A stretch of 64,000 nt of DNA from an uncultured Collinsella sp. (GTDB lineage Bacteria > Actinomycetota > Coriobacteriia > Coriobacteriales > Coriobacteriaceae): positions 1-64,000 of the forward strand of contig USAJ01000001.1 in assembly GCA_900552685.1 (NCBI GenBank), read 5' to 3'. The notes under the pieces were generated by a model that saw only the letters and a list, made by a program, of their open reading frames with translations, was not told where the DNA came from and did not search any database. How positions within the stretch are numbered: position 1 is the first letter of the stretch; each line of letters starts with the position of its first letter. Positions 54,964-64,000 of this stretch are shown here, in pieces. Made by a program: the position numbers and the translations under genes.

Positions 54964-55926
54964 CTAGTCCACAATGACAAGGAATGTCGTGTAGAGACCC
55001 AGATGGAGCCTGTCGCTGTTGGCTATTTCCACCGGGGGATAGATCGTGCCAGGCTCGCGTTGGTCGCGCGGCGGCTCAATCACAATATCGCCGTCACCCG
55101 CGCCCGATTCGAGCACTGTGCCGTTGGTCGATCCAAGGCCCTGGGCGTACCAGTGTTCACCCTCGAGCCAAATGCGAAGATGCTCGCGCGAGGCGTCGGC
55201 GCCTACATCGGTGATGCTGGGCGAGGTTTTGGGCAAAGAACCAATCACGGTGCCGCACGGATCGCGTGTGAGGGGATGGATTTGCATGTCGGCGCAGTTG
55301 TCGGCATAGGTTCTGAGCAGACCGAGGTTGGGAGCGACGGTGTGCGGCTGCTCCAGGCTGCTCATAAAGCCACGTCCGACGGTAGTTTCGGTGGTGCCAA
55401 AGTGCCCGCCCGTCTTGCTGTCGCAAAAGCGCTCGACGGTGGCCACGCCCTGAACGGGATCGGCGAGCGCCCCCGTTGCCACAAAGAGCATAAGGTAAAG
55501 CGTGCTTTTCTCGCGCACGGCATTGCCGTCAAAGTTGTCGATGCGATTGAGGGCATTTGCATATAGGCGGCTGTCCAGCTTGTAGCTGGCGAGAGCCGAC
55601 ATCATTTCGTTGGCGGCCGGACCGCGATAGTGCTCGGCGATTGCCTGATAGGCGGACTCGCCGCCGCCGAGCTTGCTGCAGATTGCCGCGGAAAGGTTGA
55701 GCGTGGTGACGGTAAAGTCGCTGTAGATGGCGGGCGCGCACTGGTCAGGCTTGCGATGGACGATGTAACGGGTGAGATACGAGCGGTTGGAAGAGCATTT
55801 CTCGAGCAGGGTACTGCCGAGATAGGAGTTTCCATTGATGAGCATTCGGGCGATCTCGAGATGTTTAAGACCGCCGAACGAGCGAATATCGTTATAGAGG
55901 ACCGAGCAAGGCGTCTCTGCTGCCAC
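54964..55926 (-). CDS. FHA-domain protein
   Basis: 320 residues. The first ~200 are helical with no recognised domain (ARMLINGNSYLGSTLLEKC, YQAIAEHYRGPAANEMMSAL, YANALNRIDNFDGNAVREKS). The C-terminal ~100 residues are a forkhead-associated phosphothreonine-binding domain: SREHLRIWLEGEHWYAQGLG followed by STNGTVLESG. GTG 55926 is chosen because AAAGGAGG lies 6 bases before it; an upstream in-frame TTG has none. Next to the kinase gene, it is a likely phospho-dependent partner (inference). Confidence 0.87.
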   Translation of the reverse strand: MAAETPCSVLYNDIRSFGGLKHLEIARMLINGNSYLGSTLLEKCSSNRSYLTRYIVHRKPDQCAPAIYSDFTVTTLNLSAAICSKLGGGESAYQAIAEHYRGPAANEMMSALASYKLDSRLYANALNRIDNFDGNAVREKSTLYLMLFVATGALADPVQGVATVERFCDSKTGGHFGTTETTVGRGFMSSLEQPHTVAPNLGLLRTYADNCADMQIHPLTRDPCGTVIGSLPKTSPSITDVGADASREHLRIWLEGEHWYAQGLGSTNGTVLESGAGDGDIVIEPPRDQREPGTIYPPVEIANSDRLHLGLYTTFLVIVD

Positions 55927-56434
55927 GGATACCTCCTTTGATTGCTTCCTAGCCAATATGGCGATAGGAATTAATGGCCCCCGGTGGGCGACGTATTAAA
56001 TGGTTGCGCAATATATAGCGTAACCAAAGCAACATTATAGGCCACATGTTCGAAATTGCAGGAAGACCGAGAGATTTTGGTTGGACTGAACGGAAATCCC
56101 CCTCTGTCTTGTTCTGTAACATTTGGACCCGGTTTTGCCCCGTAACTGTTACAGATCGAGACAATCGGCCCCGCCCCGCCCCGTCCGCCTCGTCATCTGT
56201 GGTTTACGTGGGGGCATACGGAGTGCGGGTATACTAACCGGCGGCGAATCTGCTCCATCGCTTAGAGCTGCTGCGTCTGGACGGCGCGTGATAGGGCTGC
56301 CAAAGCGATCGCCAGCGTGCTGAGCAACGTCCTCTCTGTGCGCACCTGTTTTTGTATGTATTAGCGCACTACCAAGCACGCCCGCGCGGCCGCATGCCGT
56401 GCCCATAACGCGTGCAGATAAGGAACAACGACAT
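55927..56434. other. divergent spacer between FHA and helicase genes
   Basis: No gene. Contains an AT-rich segment (55990-56045), the solitary 56-bp element at 56107-56162, and a long leader to the helicase gene ending in AAGGAAC. DEAD-box genes often have long 5' leaders. Confidence 0.5.
56107..56162. repeat. 56-bp palindromic element, copy 13 (solitary)
   Basis: TCTTGTTCTGTAACAT at the left (two changes) and TGTTACAGATCGAGAC at the right; exactly 56 bp. Confidence 0.88.
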
Positions 56435-58603
<2,169 letters not shown>

Positions 58604-58637
58604 CATACGCATCGCGCGCTAGCGTGAGACAAGCTAA

Positions 58638-58668
58638 GGGCCCGAGCAAATAACGCTCGGGCCCTTTT
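58638..58668 (+). terminator. intrinsic terminator of the DEAD-box helicase
   Basis: A perfect 10-bp stem GGGCCCGAGC / GCTCGGGCCC with AAATAAC loop, then TTTT. Confidence 0.9.
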
Positions 58669-58776
58669 GTTTGCCGTGTCCATCGCTAATTCAAACGTGA
58701 TGTTCTCGGGAATGCATCTGGGGGATGCTGAGGACCTATTTTCCGCCATGCAGCAATGGGTCCTATGGGGTGCGCC

Positions 58777-59009
58777 GTGCATTTTTTGGAGTATTCTGCA
58801 GTTCGAGTTGTCTGCATATGATTCGACGTCGCCAACGGTGGCCTTCGGATATCCCTAGCGAGCGTTCCGAGTCAGATTTCGCCGTTTTCCGGAGCAGGGG
58901 CGCGTCATTCTCGCCATGTCGGGACTTAAAATGATACGGCGCCCTACAGTTTTGCCCACCCGCGGCGGTGCTGGCGCGGTCACGTTGCAGAATACTCCGT
59001 TTTTTGCAC
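58777..59009. repeat. pair of inverted GGAGTATTCTGCA sequences
   Basis: GTGCATTTTTTGGAGTATTC plus TGCA at 58777-58800 is mirrored by TGCAGAATACTCCGTTTTTT plus GCAC at 58986-59009 (imperfect in the T run). The pair delimits 233 bp, as terminal repeats or paired binding sites would. Confidence 0.6.
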
Positions 59010-59226
59010 GGGCCAGGATGGGGTACCTCAGGAGAACGCGGCGGTATCCAGTAAATATATGCAATCTGTACCGGGAATTATGCAAACCGAAAAGGCGGGC
59101 AGTATGGGTTGGTGTATCGGGCTGCCTAGCGCACCAAAACGGGGAGCTCCCCCCCCATGCGCCGTATACTCTGTCTGAATGTGAAAGCGGCTTGACGCGT
59201 TGCCAGGCGTAGGGGAGGGTGTCTAG

Positions 59227-59988
59227 ATGAGCGTATTCGAAATTGTGTTTAGTCCGACGGGTGGAACGGAGAAGGTGTCTTGCCTTGTGGCTGGAGCGCT
59301 GGACAAGAATACCGTTACCGTCGATCTGACCGATAGCGGGTTGGATTTCCACGAGGTCTCGATGACGAAGGACGACATGGCTGTTATCTCCGTGCCAGCG
59401 TATGCCGGCAGAGTCCCTGCCGTGGCGGTCGACCGACTGAACATGGTTCACGGCAACGGAGCGCGGGCCGTTCTGGTGTGCGTCTACGGAAACCGCGCGT
59501 TTGAGGACACGCTCGTAGAGCTGGAGGACGTTGCGAAGCATGCGGGATTCCGGGTGATCGCGGCAGTTGCAGCCATTGCAGAACATTCCATTGCGCGACA
59601 GTTTGCTGCCGGTCGTCCGGATGCGCAGGATGCGGCGCAGCTCGCAGAGTTTGCGCAGAAAATTCAGCAAAAGCTGTTGGCTGAGGATACATCCGAACTC
59701 TCTATTCCCGGCAATCGTCCTTATAAACAAGCCGGAGGTCACCGCATGGCACCCGAGGCAACAGAGGATTGCGTCTCCTGCGGTGCATGCGCCGCGGCGT
59801 GCCCCGTTTGTGCTATCGACAAGGGTGACCCCAAACGAGCAGCTGGCGAGGCGTGCATCTCCTGCATGCGCTGCATCGCCGTATGTCCGCGAGGCGCTCG
59901 CAAGCTTGATTCCAACAAACTATCCGCTGTTTCCCAGATGCTGAGCAAGGTTTGCGTCGCGCGGAAGGAATGCGAGCTCTTCATCTAG
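59227..59988 (+). CDS. EFR1-type ferredoxin (flavodoxin-like domain plus two 4Fe-4S clusters)
   Basis: 253 residues. The N-terminal ~150 residues are flavodoxin-like (EIVFSPTGGTEKVS phosphate-binding loop, AVISVPAYAGRVPAVAV, AVLVCVYGNRAFEDTL). Residues ~180-220 hold two 4Fe-4S motifs: CVSCGACAAACPVCAI and CISCMRCIAVCPRGAR. This is the EFR1 ferredoxin arrangement of anaerobes, an electron carrier. GGGAGG precedes the ATG. It lies just upstream of the hydrogenase genes and may share the electron pool, though it seems to be a separate transcript. Confidence 0.92.
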   Translation: MSVFEIVFSPTGGTEKVSCLVAGALDKNTVTVDLTDSGLDFHEVSMTKDDMAVISVPAYAGRVPAVAVDRLNMVHGNGARAVLVCVYGNRAFEDTLVELEDVAKHAGFRVIAAVAAIAEHSIARQFAAGRPDAQDAAQLAEFAQKIQQKLLAEDTSELSIPGNRPYKQAGGHRMAPEATEDCVSCGACAAACPVCAIDKGDPKRAAGEACISCMRCIAVCPRGARKLDSNKLSAVSQMLSKVCVARKECELFI

Positions 59989-59999
59989 CGCAAGTGAGA

Positions 60000-60032
60000 T
60001 TGGTGCAAACAAACCTGGCCCTTTTGCACCAA
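60000..60032. repeat. TTGGTGCA hairpin element
   Basis: TTGGTGCAAACAAACCTGGC continues to CCTTTTGCACCAA; inverted ends of 8 bp. Related to 49261-49327 and to the ACCTG elements at 13290 and 13382. Confidence 0.65.
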
Positions 60033-60036
60033 AAAC

Positions 60037-60098
60037 GATCCGTTTTCCTCCGTTCCCAAGGGATCATGTGATCCGAAGGGGACGGAGGAAAACGGATC
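60037..60098. repeat. 62-bp near-perfect palindrome
   Basis: Arms of 21 bp, GATCCGTTTTCCTCCGTTCC... (60037-60057) and ...GGGACGGAGGAAAACGGATC (60078-60098), with one mismatch; the centre GGATCATGTGATCC is itself palindromic. Confidence 0.85.
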
Positions 60099-60328
60099 AA
60101 AAAGGAAAAATAGTAAGGCGCTCTTTTTCACATTGAATATTGCAATTTGGTAACGCGTTTTATCAAATATGGCATTTATCTGCGGTAATGTTCTATTTCA
60201 CCGCTGAGGACGACGTTTCATACCGCCTGCCGAACCGTGTCGCTGCCAAACAACTTTATAGGTCAGTGTTCTGCATGTAGCAATTTCACCCGGCCCCGCC
60301 TCCGGGCTGCCATGTGAGAGGGGATCTT

Positions 60329-62161
60329 ATGGCTCGACTGCATGTAATGGAACGCAGCCACGCTCAGGCCGTCATGGACGACCTGCACGATGCGCTCGGA
60401 CGTCGTCTGGCGGTGAGTTCGCTCGCTCCGTGTCCCGTTGAGTTTACGGCAGCGCTCGTCAACCTGTGCTCCACCCAGAGCTGTGGCAAGTGCACGCCCT
60501 GCCGTGTGGGCCTGAGCGCGCTGAGCGACCTGCTCGCCGATGTGCTCGAAGGGCGCGCCGATGAGTCCACGCTCAACCTTATTGAGCGCACGGCCCGCAC
60601 CATCTACCTTTCGAGCGACTGCGCCATTGGCTACGAAGCTGGCGCCATGGCACTCACGGCCATTCGCGGCTTCCGCGACGACTTTGAGCGCCACATCCGC
60701 GAGCACTCCTGCGGCTTTGACCGCGAGGCTCGCGTTCCGTGCGTTTCGGGCTGCCCGGCGCACGTCGACATTCCCGGTTACATTTCGCTGGTCGAGGCCG
60801 GCCGCTATGCCGATGCCGTCAAGGTCATTCGCAAGAACAATCCGCTGCCGCTCGTCTGCGGCCTGGTGTGCGAGCATCCCTGCGAGATGCACTGCCGCCG
60901 CGGCATGGTCGATGACCCCATGAATATCCTTGCCCTCAAGCGGTTTGCCGTTGAGCACAGCGACCTCAACGACCGCAAGCCGCATGTAGTGGACAACACC
61001 GGTAAGCGCGTCGCCGTGATCGGCGGCGGCCCGGCCGGCCTTTCCTGTGCTTACTACCTGGCCGTGATGGGCCACAAGGTGACCATCTTTGAGCAGCGCC
61101 ACCACTTGGGCGGCATGCTGCGCTACGGCATCCCCAGCTATCGTCTGCCGCGCGAGCGCCTGCAGGCCGAGATCGACTGGATTTTGAGCGCCGGCATCGA
61201 CGTGGAGCTCGACCACTCCGTGAACGGCGAGGAGCTCGCCCGCCTGCGCGACGAGTTCGATGCCGTCTACCTGGCCATCGGTGCCCACAGCGATAAGAAG
61301 CTCGGCCTTCCGGGCGAAGAGGTGTCCGGCGTGGAGTCGGCCGTCAAGATGCTGCGTGCCATCGGCGATGACGAGCTGCCCGACCTGAGCGGCCAGCGCG
61401 TGTGCGTCATCGGCGGCGGCAACGTTGCCATGGACGTGGCACGCTCTGCCGTGCGCTGCGGTGCCGAAAAGGTGAGCATCGTCTACCGCCGTCGCATCTG
61501 CGACATGACGGCCCAGGATGCCGAGATCGCCGGCGCCCAGGCCGAGGGCTGCGAGGTGCTGGAGCTGACGGCTCCACTCGCTATCGAGACGGGCGAGGAA
61601 GGTCGCGTGAGTGGCCTGCGCGTGCAGCCGCAGATTATCGGCGAGCCCCGCCGCGGTCGTCCGGCTCCGCGTGCCGCCGCCACGCCCGAGCGCGTCATCC
61701 CCTGCGAGCGCGTGTTTGTGGCCATTGGTCAGGACATCGATTCCAAACCGTTTGAGGAGATGGGCATTGCCTGCAAGTGGGGCTGCATCGTCACCGATTC
61801 GGACGGCGCCGTGCCCAACTTCGATGGCCTCTTTAGCGGTGGCGACTGCCAGACCGGCCCCGCCACCGTCATCCGCGCTATCAATGCCGGCCGCGTGGCT
61901 TCGGCAAACATCGACCGCTACCTGGGCTTCGACCACAAGATCAAGCTCGAGGTCGAGCTGCCGACCGTTCAGTTTAAGGGCAAGCATGAGTGCGGCCGCT
62001 GCGAGCTGGGCGAGCGCGAGGCCGGCGAGCGTATTCACGATTGGAATCTGGTCGAGCAGGGTCTCACCGAGCAGGAGGCGCGCCAGGAGGCGAGCCGCTG
62101 CCTGCGTTGCGACCACTTTGGCTTTGGCGCGTTCCGCGGAGGGAGGAACCTGGAATGGTAG
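60329..62161 (+). CDS. GltD-like FAD oxidoreductase with NuoF-type 4Fe-4S domain, hydrogenase partner
   Basis: 610 residues. Residues ~45-125 are the NuoF C-terminal cluster domain (SCGKCTPCRVGL, then AIRGFRDDFERHI). Residues ~135-225 are the GltD-type 4Fe-4S domain (CVSGCPAHVDIPGYISLVE, CEHPCEMHCRR). FAD site VAVIGGGPAGLSCAYYLA (~228), GGMLRYGIPSYRLP, NAD(P) site VCVIGGGNVAMDVARSA (~358). The C-terminus has CGRCELG and CLRCDHFG cysteines. It should pass electrons between NAD(P)H and the hydrogenase. Its stop overlaps the hydrogenase start by 7 bases. ATG 60329 is behind GAGAGGGGAT. Confidence 0.9.
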   Translation: MARLHVMERSHAQAVMDDLHDALGRRLAVSSLAPCPVEFTAALVNLCSTQSCGKCTPCRVGLSALSDLLADVLEGRADESTLNLIERTARTIYLSSDCAIGYEAGAMALTAIRGFRDDFERHIREHSCGFDREARVPCVSGCPAHVDIPGYISLVEAGRYADAVKVIRKNNPLPLVCGLVCEHPCEMHCRRGMVDDPMNILALKRFAVEHSDLNDRKPHVVDNTGKRVAVIGGGPAGLSCAYYLAVMGHKVTIFEQRHHLGGMLRYGIPSYRLPRERLQAEIDWILSAGIDVELDHSVNGEELARLRDEFDAVYLAIGAHSDKKLGLPGEEVSGVESAVKMLRAIGDDELPDLSGQRVCVIGGGNVAMDVARSAVRCGAEKVSIVYRRRICDMTAQDAEIAGAQAEGCEVLELTAPLAIETGEEGRVSGLRVQPQIIGEPRRGRPAPRAAATPERVIPCERVFVAIGQDIDSKPFEEMGIACKWGCIVTDSDGAVPNFDGLFSGGDCQTGPATVIRAINAGRVASANIDRYLGFDHKIKLEVELPTVQFKGKHECGRCELGEREAGERIHDWNLVEQGLTEQEARQEASRCLRCDHFGFGAFRGGRNLEW

Positions 62162-63966
62162 AGCTCAACAAAACCACCGTCGGCGACAACAGCGAAAACG
62201 GAGCGCACAATATGGTCAAGCTCATTATCGATAACTGCGAAGTCGTGGTGCCCGAGCACACCACAATCCTGGACGCAGCCAAGTCCGTCGGCATCCAGAT
62301 TCCCACCCTGTGCTATCTGCGCGATCTAAACGAGATCGGCGGCTGCCGTGTGTGCGTGGTCGAGGTTGAGGGCTGTGATCAGCTGGTTGCCGCCTGCAAC
62401 AACTACGTGCTCGACGGCATGGTGGTCCACACCAACAGCCCCAAGGCCCGCGAGGCCCGTCGCACCAACGTGCAGCTGTTGCTGTCCCAGCACGATTCGC
62501 AGTGCACGAGCTGCGTGCGCAGCGGCAACTGCAACCTACAGACCATCGCCAACGACCTGGGCATTTTCTATCTGCCGTATCAAAGGCATTTGGCGGGCGA
62601 GGGCTGGGATTTCGATTTTCCCATCATCCGCGAAAACGACAAGTGCATTAAATGCATGCGCTGCATCAAGGTGTGCGAGAGCGTGCAGGGCCTGGGGATT
62701 TGGGACCTGACCAACCGCGCCACGCATACCGCCGTGGGCACCCGCGGGCGCGCACCGATCGGCAAGACCGATTGCGTCGCGTGCGGCCAGTGCATTACGC
62801 ATTGCCCGACGGGTGCGCTGCGCGAGCGCGACGATACCGAGACCGTGTTTGACGCGCTCGCTAATCCCGACAAGATCGTGCTGGTGCAGATCGCGCCGGC
62901 CGTGCGTAGCGCCTGGGGCGAGGAGCTTGGCATCCCGCGCGAGGAGGCCACCGTCGAGCGCCTGGCTTGCGCGCTGCGTCGCGTAGGCTTTGAGTACGTG
63001 TTCGACACCGATTTCTCGGCCGACCTCACCATTATGGAGGAGGGCTCCGAGCTGCTCGAGCGCCTGGGTGCCGCCGCTAAGGGCGCGGGCGATAGCCGTG
63101 GCTGGCCCATGTTTACGAGCTGCTGCCCGGGCTGGGTGCGCTTTGTGAAGGCCCGCTATCCGGAGTTTGTCGACAGCCTGTCTACGTCCAAGTCGCCGCA
63201 GCAGATGTTCGGTGCTATTGCCAAGACGTACTACGCCAAGGTGCTGGGTGTGGAGCCCGAGCGCCTGTTTGTGGTGTCCGTGATGCCGTGCACGGCCAAG
63301 AAGGCCGAGTGTGCGCTGCCGAGCATGGTGGGCGAGGGCGGCGCGCCCGACGTAGACGTTGCGCTGACGGTGCGCGAGATGGTGCGCATGATCCGCGCGA
63401 GCCACGTGAGCGTGGACACGCTGGTCGAGGAGCCGCTCGATACGCCGCTGGGCTTTGGCACGGGCGCGGGTGTGATTTTTGGCGCCACGGGCGGCGTGAT
63501 GGAGGCCGCCGTGCGCTCGGCATATTACCTGGTGACGGGCAAGAACCCCGACGCTGACTTCTTTACCGATGTGCGCGGACTTGACGGCTGGAAGGAAGCC
63601 GTCGCCGATGTCGATGGCACCAAGGTGCGCGTCGCCGTGGCGCACGGGCTGGGCAACGCCGCTCGCCTGCTCGATGCGATTCGCGACGGCCGTGCGAGCT
63701 ATGACTTCGTTGAGGTTATGGCGTGCCCGGGCGGCTGCGTCGGTGGCGGCGGTCAGCCCATCCACGACGGCTGCGAGCTGGCAGCCGAGCGCGGCCGGGT
63801 GCTGTGGGGCCTGGATGCGAAGGCGGACATTCGCTTCTCGCACGAGAATCCCGATGTCCAGGCGTGCTACAGCGAGTTTTTGGGTGCGCCGCTTTCGCCG
63901 CTGGCCGAGGAGTTGCTGCATGCCGACCATCACGCCTGGTCGATGCCTAACGAGGGGAAGTGCTAA
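62155..63966 (+). CDS. hydA: [FeFe] hydrogenase catalytic subunit
   Basis: 603 residues. N-terminal 2Fe-2S domain (TLCYLRDLNEIGGCRVCVVE), His-Cys 4Fe-4S motif (HDSQCTSCVRSGNCNLQ), two ferredoxin clusters (CIKCMRCIKVCESVQG, CVACGQCITHCPTGA) and the H-cluster domain with L1 FTSCCPGWVRF, L2 MPCTAKKAE and L3 ACPGGCVGGGGQP. Interconverts H2 with protons and electrons. ATG 62155 has a strong GGAGGGAGG; ATG 62212 (NMVKLIIDN) behind GGAG is an alternative nearer to the common family start. Coupled to the GltD-like gene. Confidence 0.96.
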   Translation: MVELNKTTVGDNSENGAHNMVKLIIDNCEVVVPEHTTILDAAKSVGIQIPTLCYLRDLNEIGGCRVCVVEVEGCDQLVAACNNYVLDGMVVHTNSPKAREARRTNVQLLLSQHDSQCTSCVRSGNCNLQTIANDLGIFYLPYQRHLAGEGWDFDFPIIRENDKCIKCMRCIKVCESVQGLGIWDLTNRATHTAVGTRGRAPIGKTDCVACGQCITHCPTGALRERDDTETVFDALANPDKIVLVQIAPAVRSAWGEELGIPREEATVERLACALRRVGFEYVFDTDFSADLTIMEEGSELLERLGAAAKGAGDSRGWPMFTSCCPGWVRFVKARYPEFVDSLSTSKSPQQMFGAIAKTYYAKVLGVEPERLFVVSVMPCTAKKAECALPSMVGEGGAPDVDVALTVREMVRMIRASHVSVDTLVEEPLDTPLGFGTGAGVIFGATGGVMEAAVRSAYYLVTGKNPDADFFTDVRGLDGWKEAVADVDGTKVRVAVAHGLGNAARLLDAIRDGRASYDFVEVMACPGGCVGGGGQPIHDGCELAAERGRVLWGLDAKADIRFSHENPDVQACYSEFLGAPLSPLAEELLHADHHAWSMPNEGKC

Positions 63967-63968
63967 CG

Positions 63969-64000
63969 ATGCGCGCGTTTGATGTTGAGCTGTCGCGCCG
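63969..64000 (+). CDS. start of a further gene, cut by the window edge
   Basis: An ATG two bases after the hydA stop, behind GAGGGGAAG, opens MRAFDVELSR and continues past the edge. Probably the next gene of the hydrogenase operon. Not identifiable from ten codons. Confidence 0.5.
   Translation, partial: MRAFDVELSR

Larger units (their letters stand above)
58604..59226. other. long gene-free spacer between helicase and EFR1 ferredoxin genes
   Basis: No supported gene. Contains the helicase terminator, then two inverted copies of GTGCA-[AT]-rich-GGAGTATTCTGCA (58777-58800 and 58986-59009). A possible -10 (TATACT near 59167) lies 55 bases before the next gene. The middle may be a decayed gene or an unrecognised element. 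Confidence 0.45.
59989..60328. other. gene-free spacer before the hydrogenase operon
   Basis: No gene seen. Two palindromic elements (60000-60032 and 60037-60098) are followed by an AT-rich stretch (60105-60200) likely to hold the promoter of the hydrogenase operon. Confidence 0.5.

Overview
The window reads as chromosomal DNA of a high-GC gut anaerobe of the class Coriobacteriia (Actinomycetota), most like Collinsella. This is an inference from four things: the codon usage; the anaerobic gene set ([FeFe] hydrogenase, ferredoxin proteins, rubredoxin, PTS-linked cell-wall sugar salvage); the Actinobacteria-style split transketolase; and intergenic regions packed with short palindromic repeats. 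There is no rRNA, no CRISPR array, no prophage and no complete insertion sequence.

Layout. 0.3-6 kb holds adenine deaminase, two Cof-type HAD phosphatases, citrate synthase and an ACT-domain protein. 6.2-12.5 kb is an accessory-looking block: an XRE regulator with a DUF2975 membrane protein, divergent from two ABC exporter units that share a permease family, then a small Tyr-rich secreted protein and a terminator. The first permease is cut by an in-frame TAG. 12.7-26 kb is housekeeping: L31, SecA, RF2, a YitT-type protein, split transketolase, FtsE/FtsX and RNase R, then a small serine recombinase. 26.3-32 kb has a VanZ-like protein, a complete N-acetylmuramic acid salvage operon (murR-murQ-murP-mupG) and an ArsC/Spx-like protein. 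32.9-35.5 kb has tRNA-Gln, tRNA-Glu, a TPR protein, SmpB, a flavin reductase and a 47-residue rubredoxin.

35.8-44.4 kb has MntH, phosphoglycerate mutase and glutamate synthase (gltBD). 44.8-48.7 kb has an unknown protein, an AbiEi/DUF559-type predicted nuclease bracketed by repeat arrays, and an amidohydrolase. 48.7-52.4 kb is a zinc-ribbon membrane protein and a copper operon (copA-copZ-csoR) with a clear CsoR-type operator. 52.7-55.9 kb is an FHA protein plus a Ser/Thr kinase. 56.4-58.6 kb is a DEAD-box helicase. 59.2 kb to the end is hydrogen/ferredoxin metabolism: an EFR1-type ferredoxin, a GltD-like flavoprotein fused to a NuoF-like cluster domain, and an [FeFe] hydrogenase, with a further gene running off the edge.

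The most unusual content is non-coding. Thirteen copies of an element exactly 56 bp long, with 16-bp terminal inverted repeats and a partly variable core, lie between 35.6 and 56.2 kb. All have the same orientation. Most form mini-arrays with 24-25 bp gaps (an 80-81 bp period), and six of them tightly bracket the predicted nuclease gene. A second family is exactly 67 bp long (three copies); one of its copies supplies the last codons and stop of copA. Other notable points are an RF2 whose stop-codon-recognition tripeptide reads SPT instead of SPF, three genes whose ribosome-binding sites sit in or directly behind terminator-like hairpins, and a FtsE with a ~170-residue disordered N-terminal extension.
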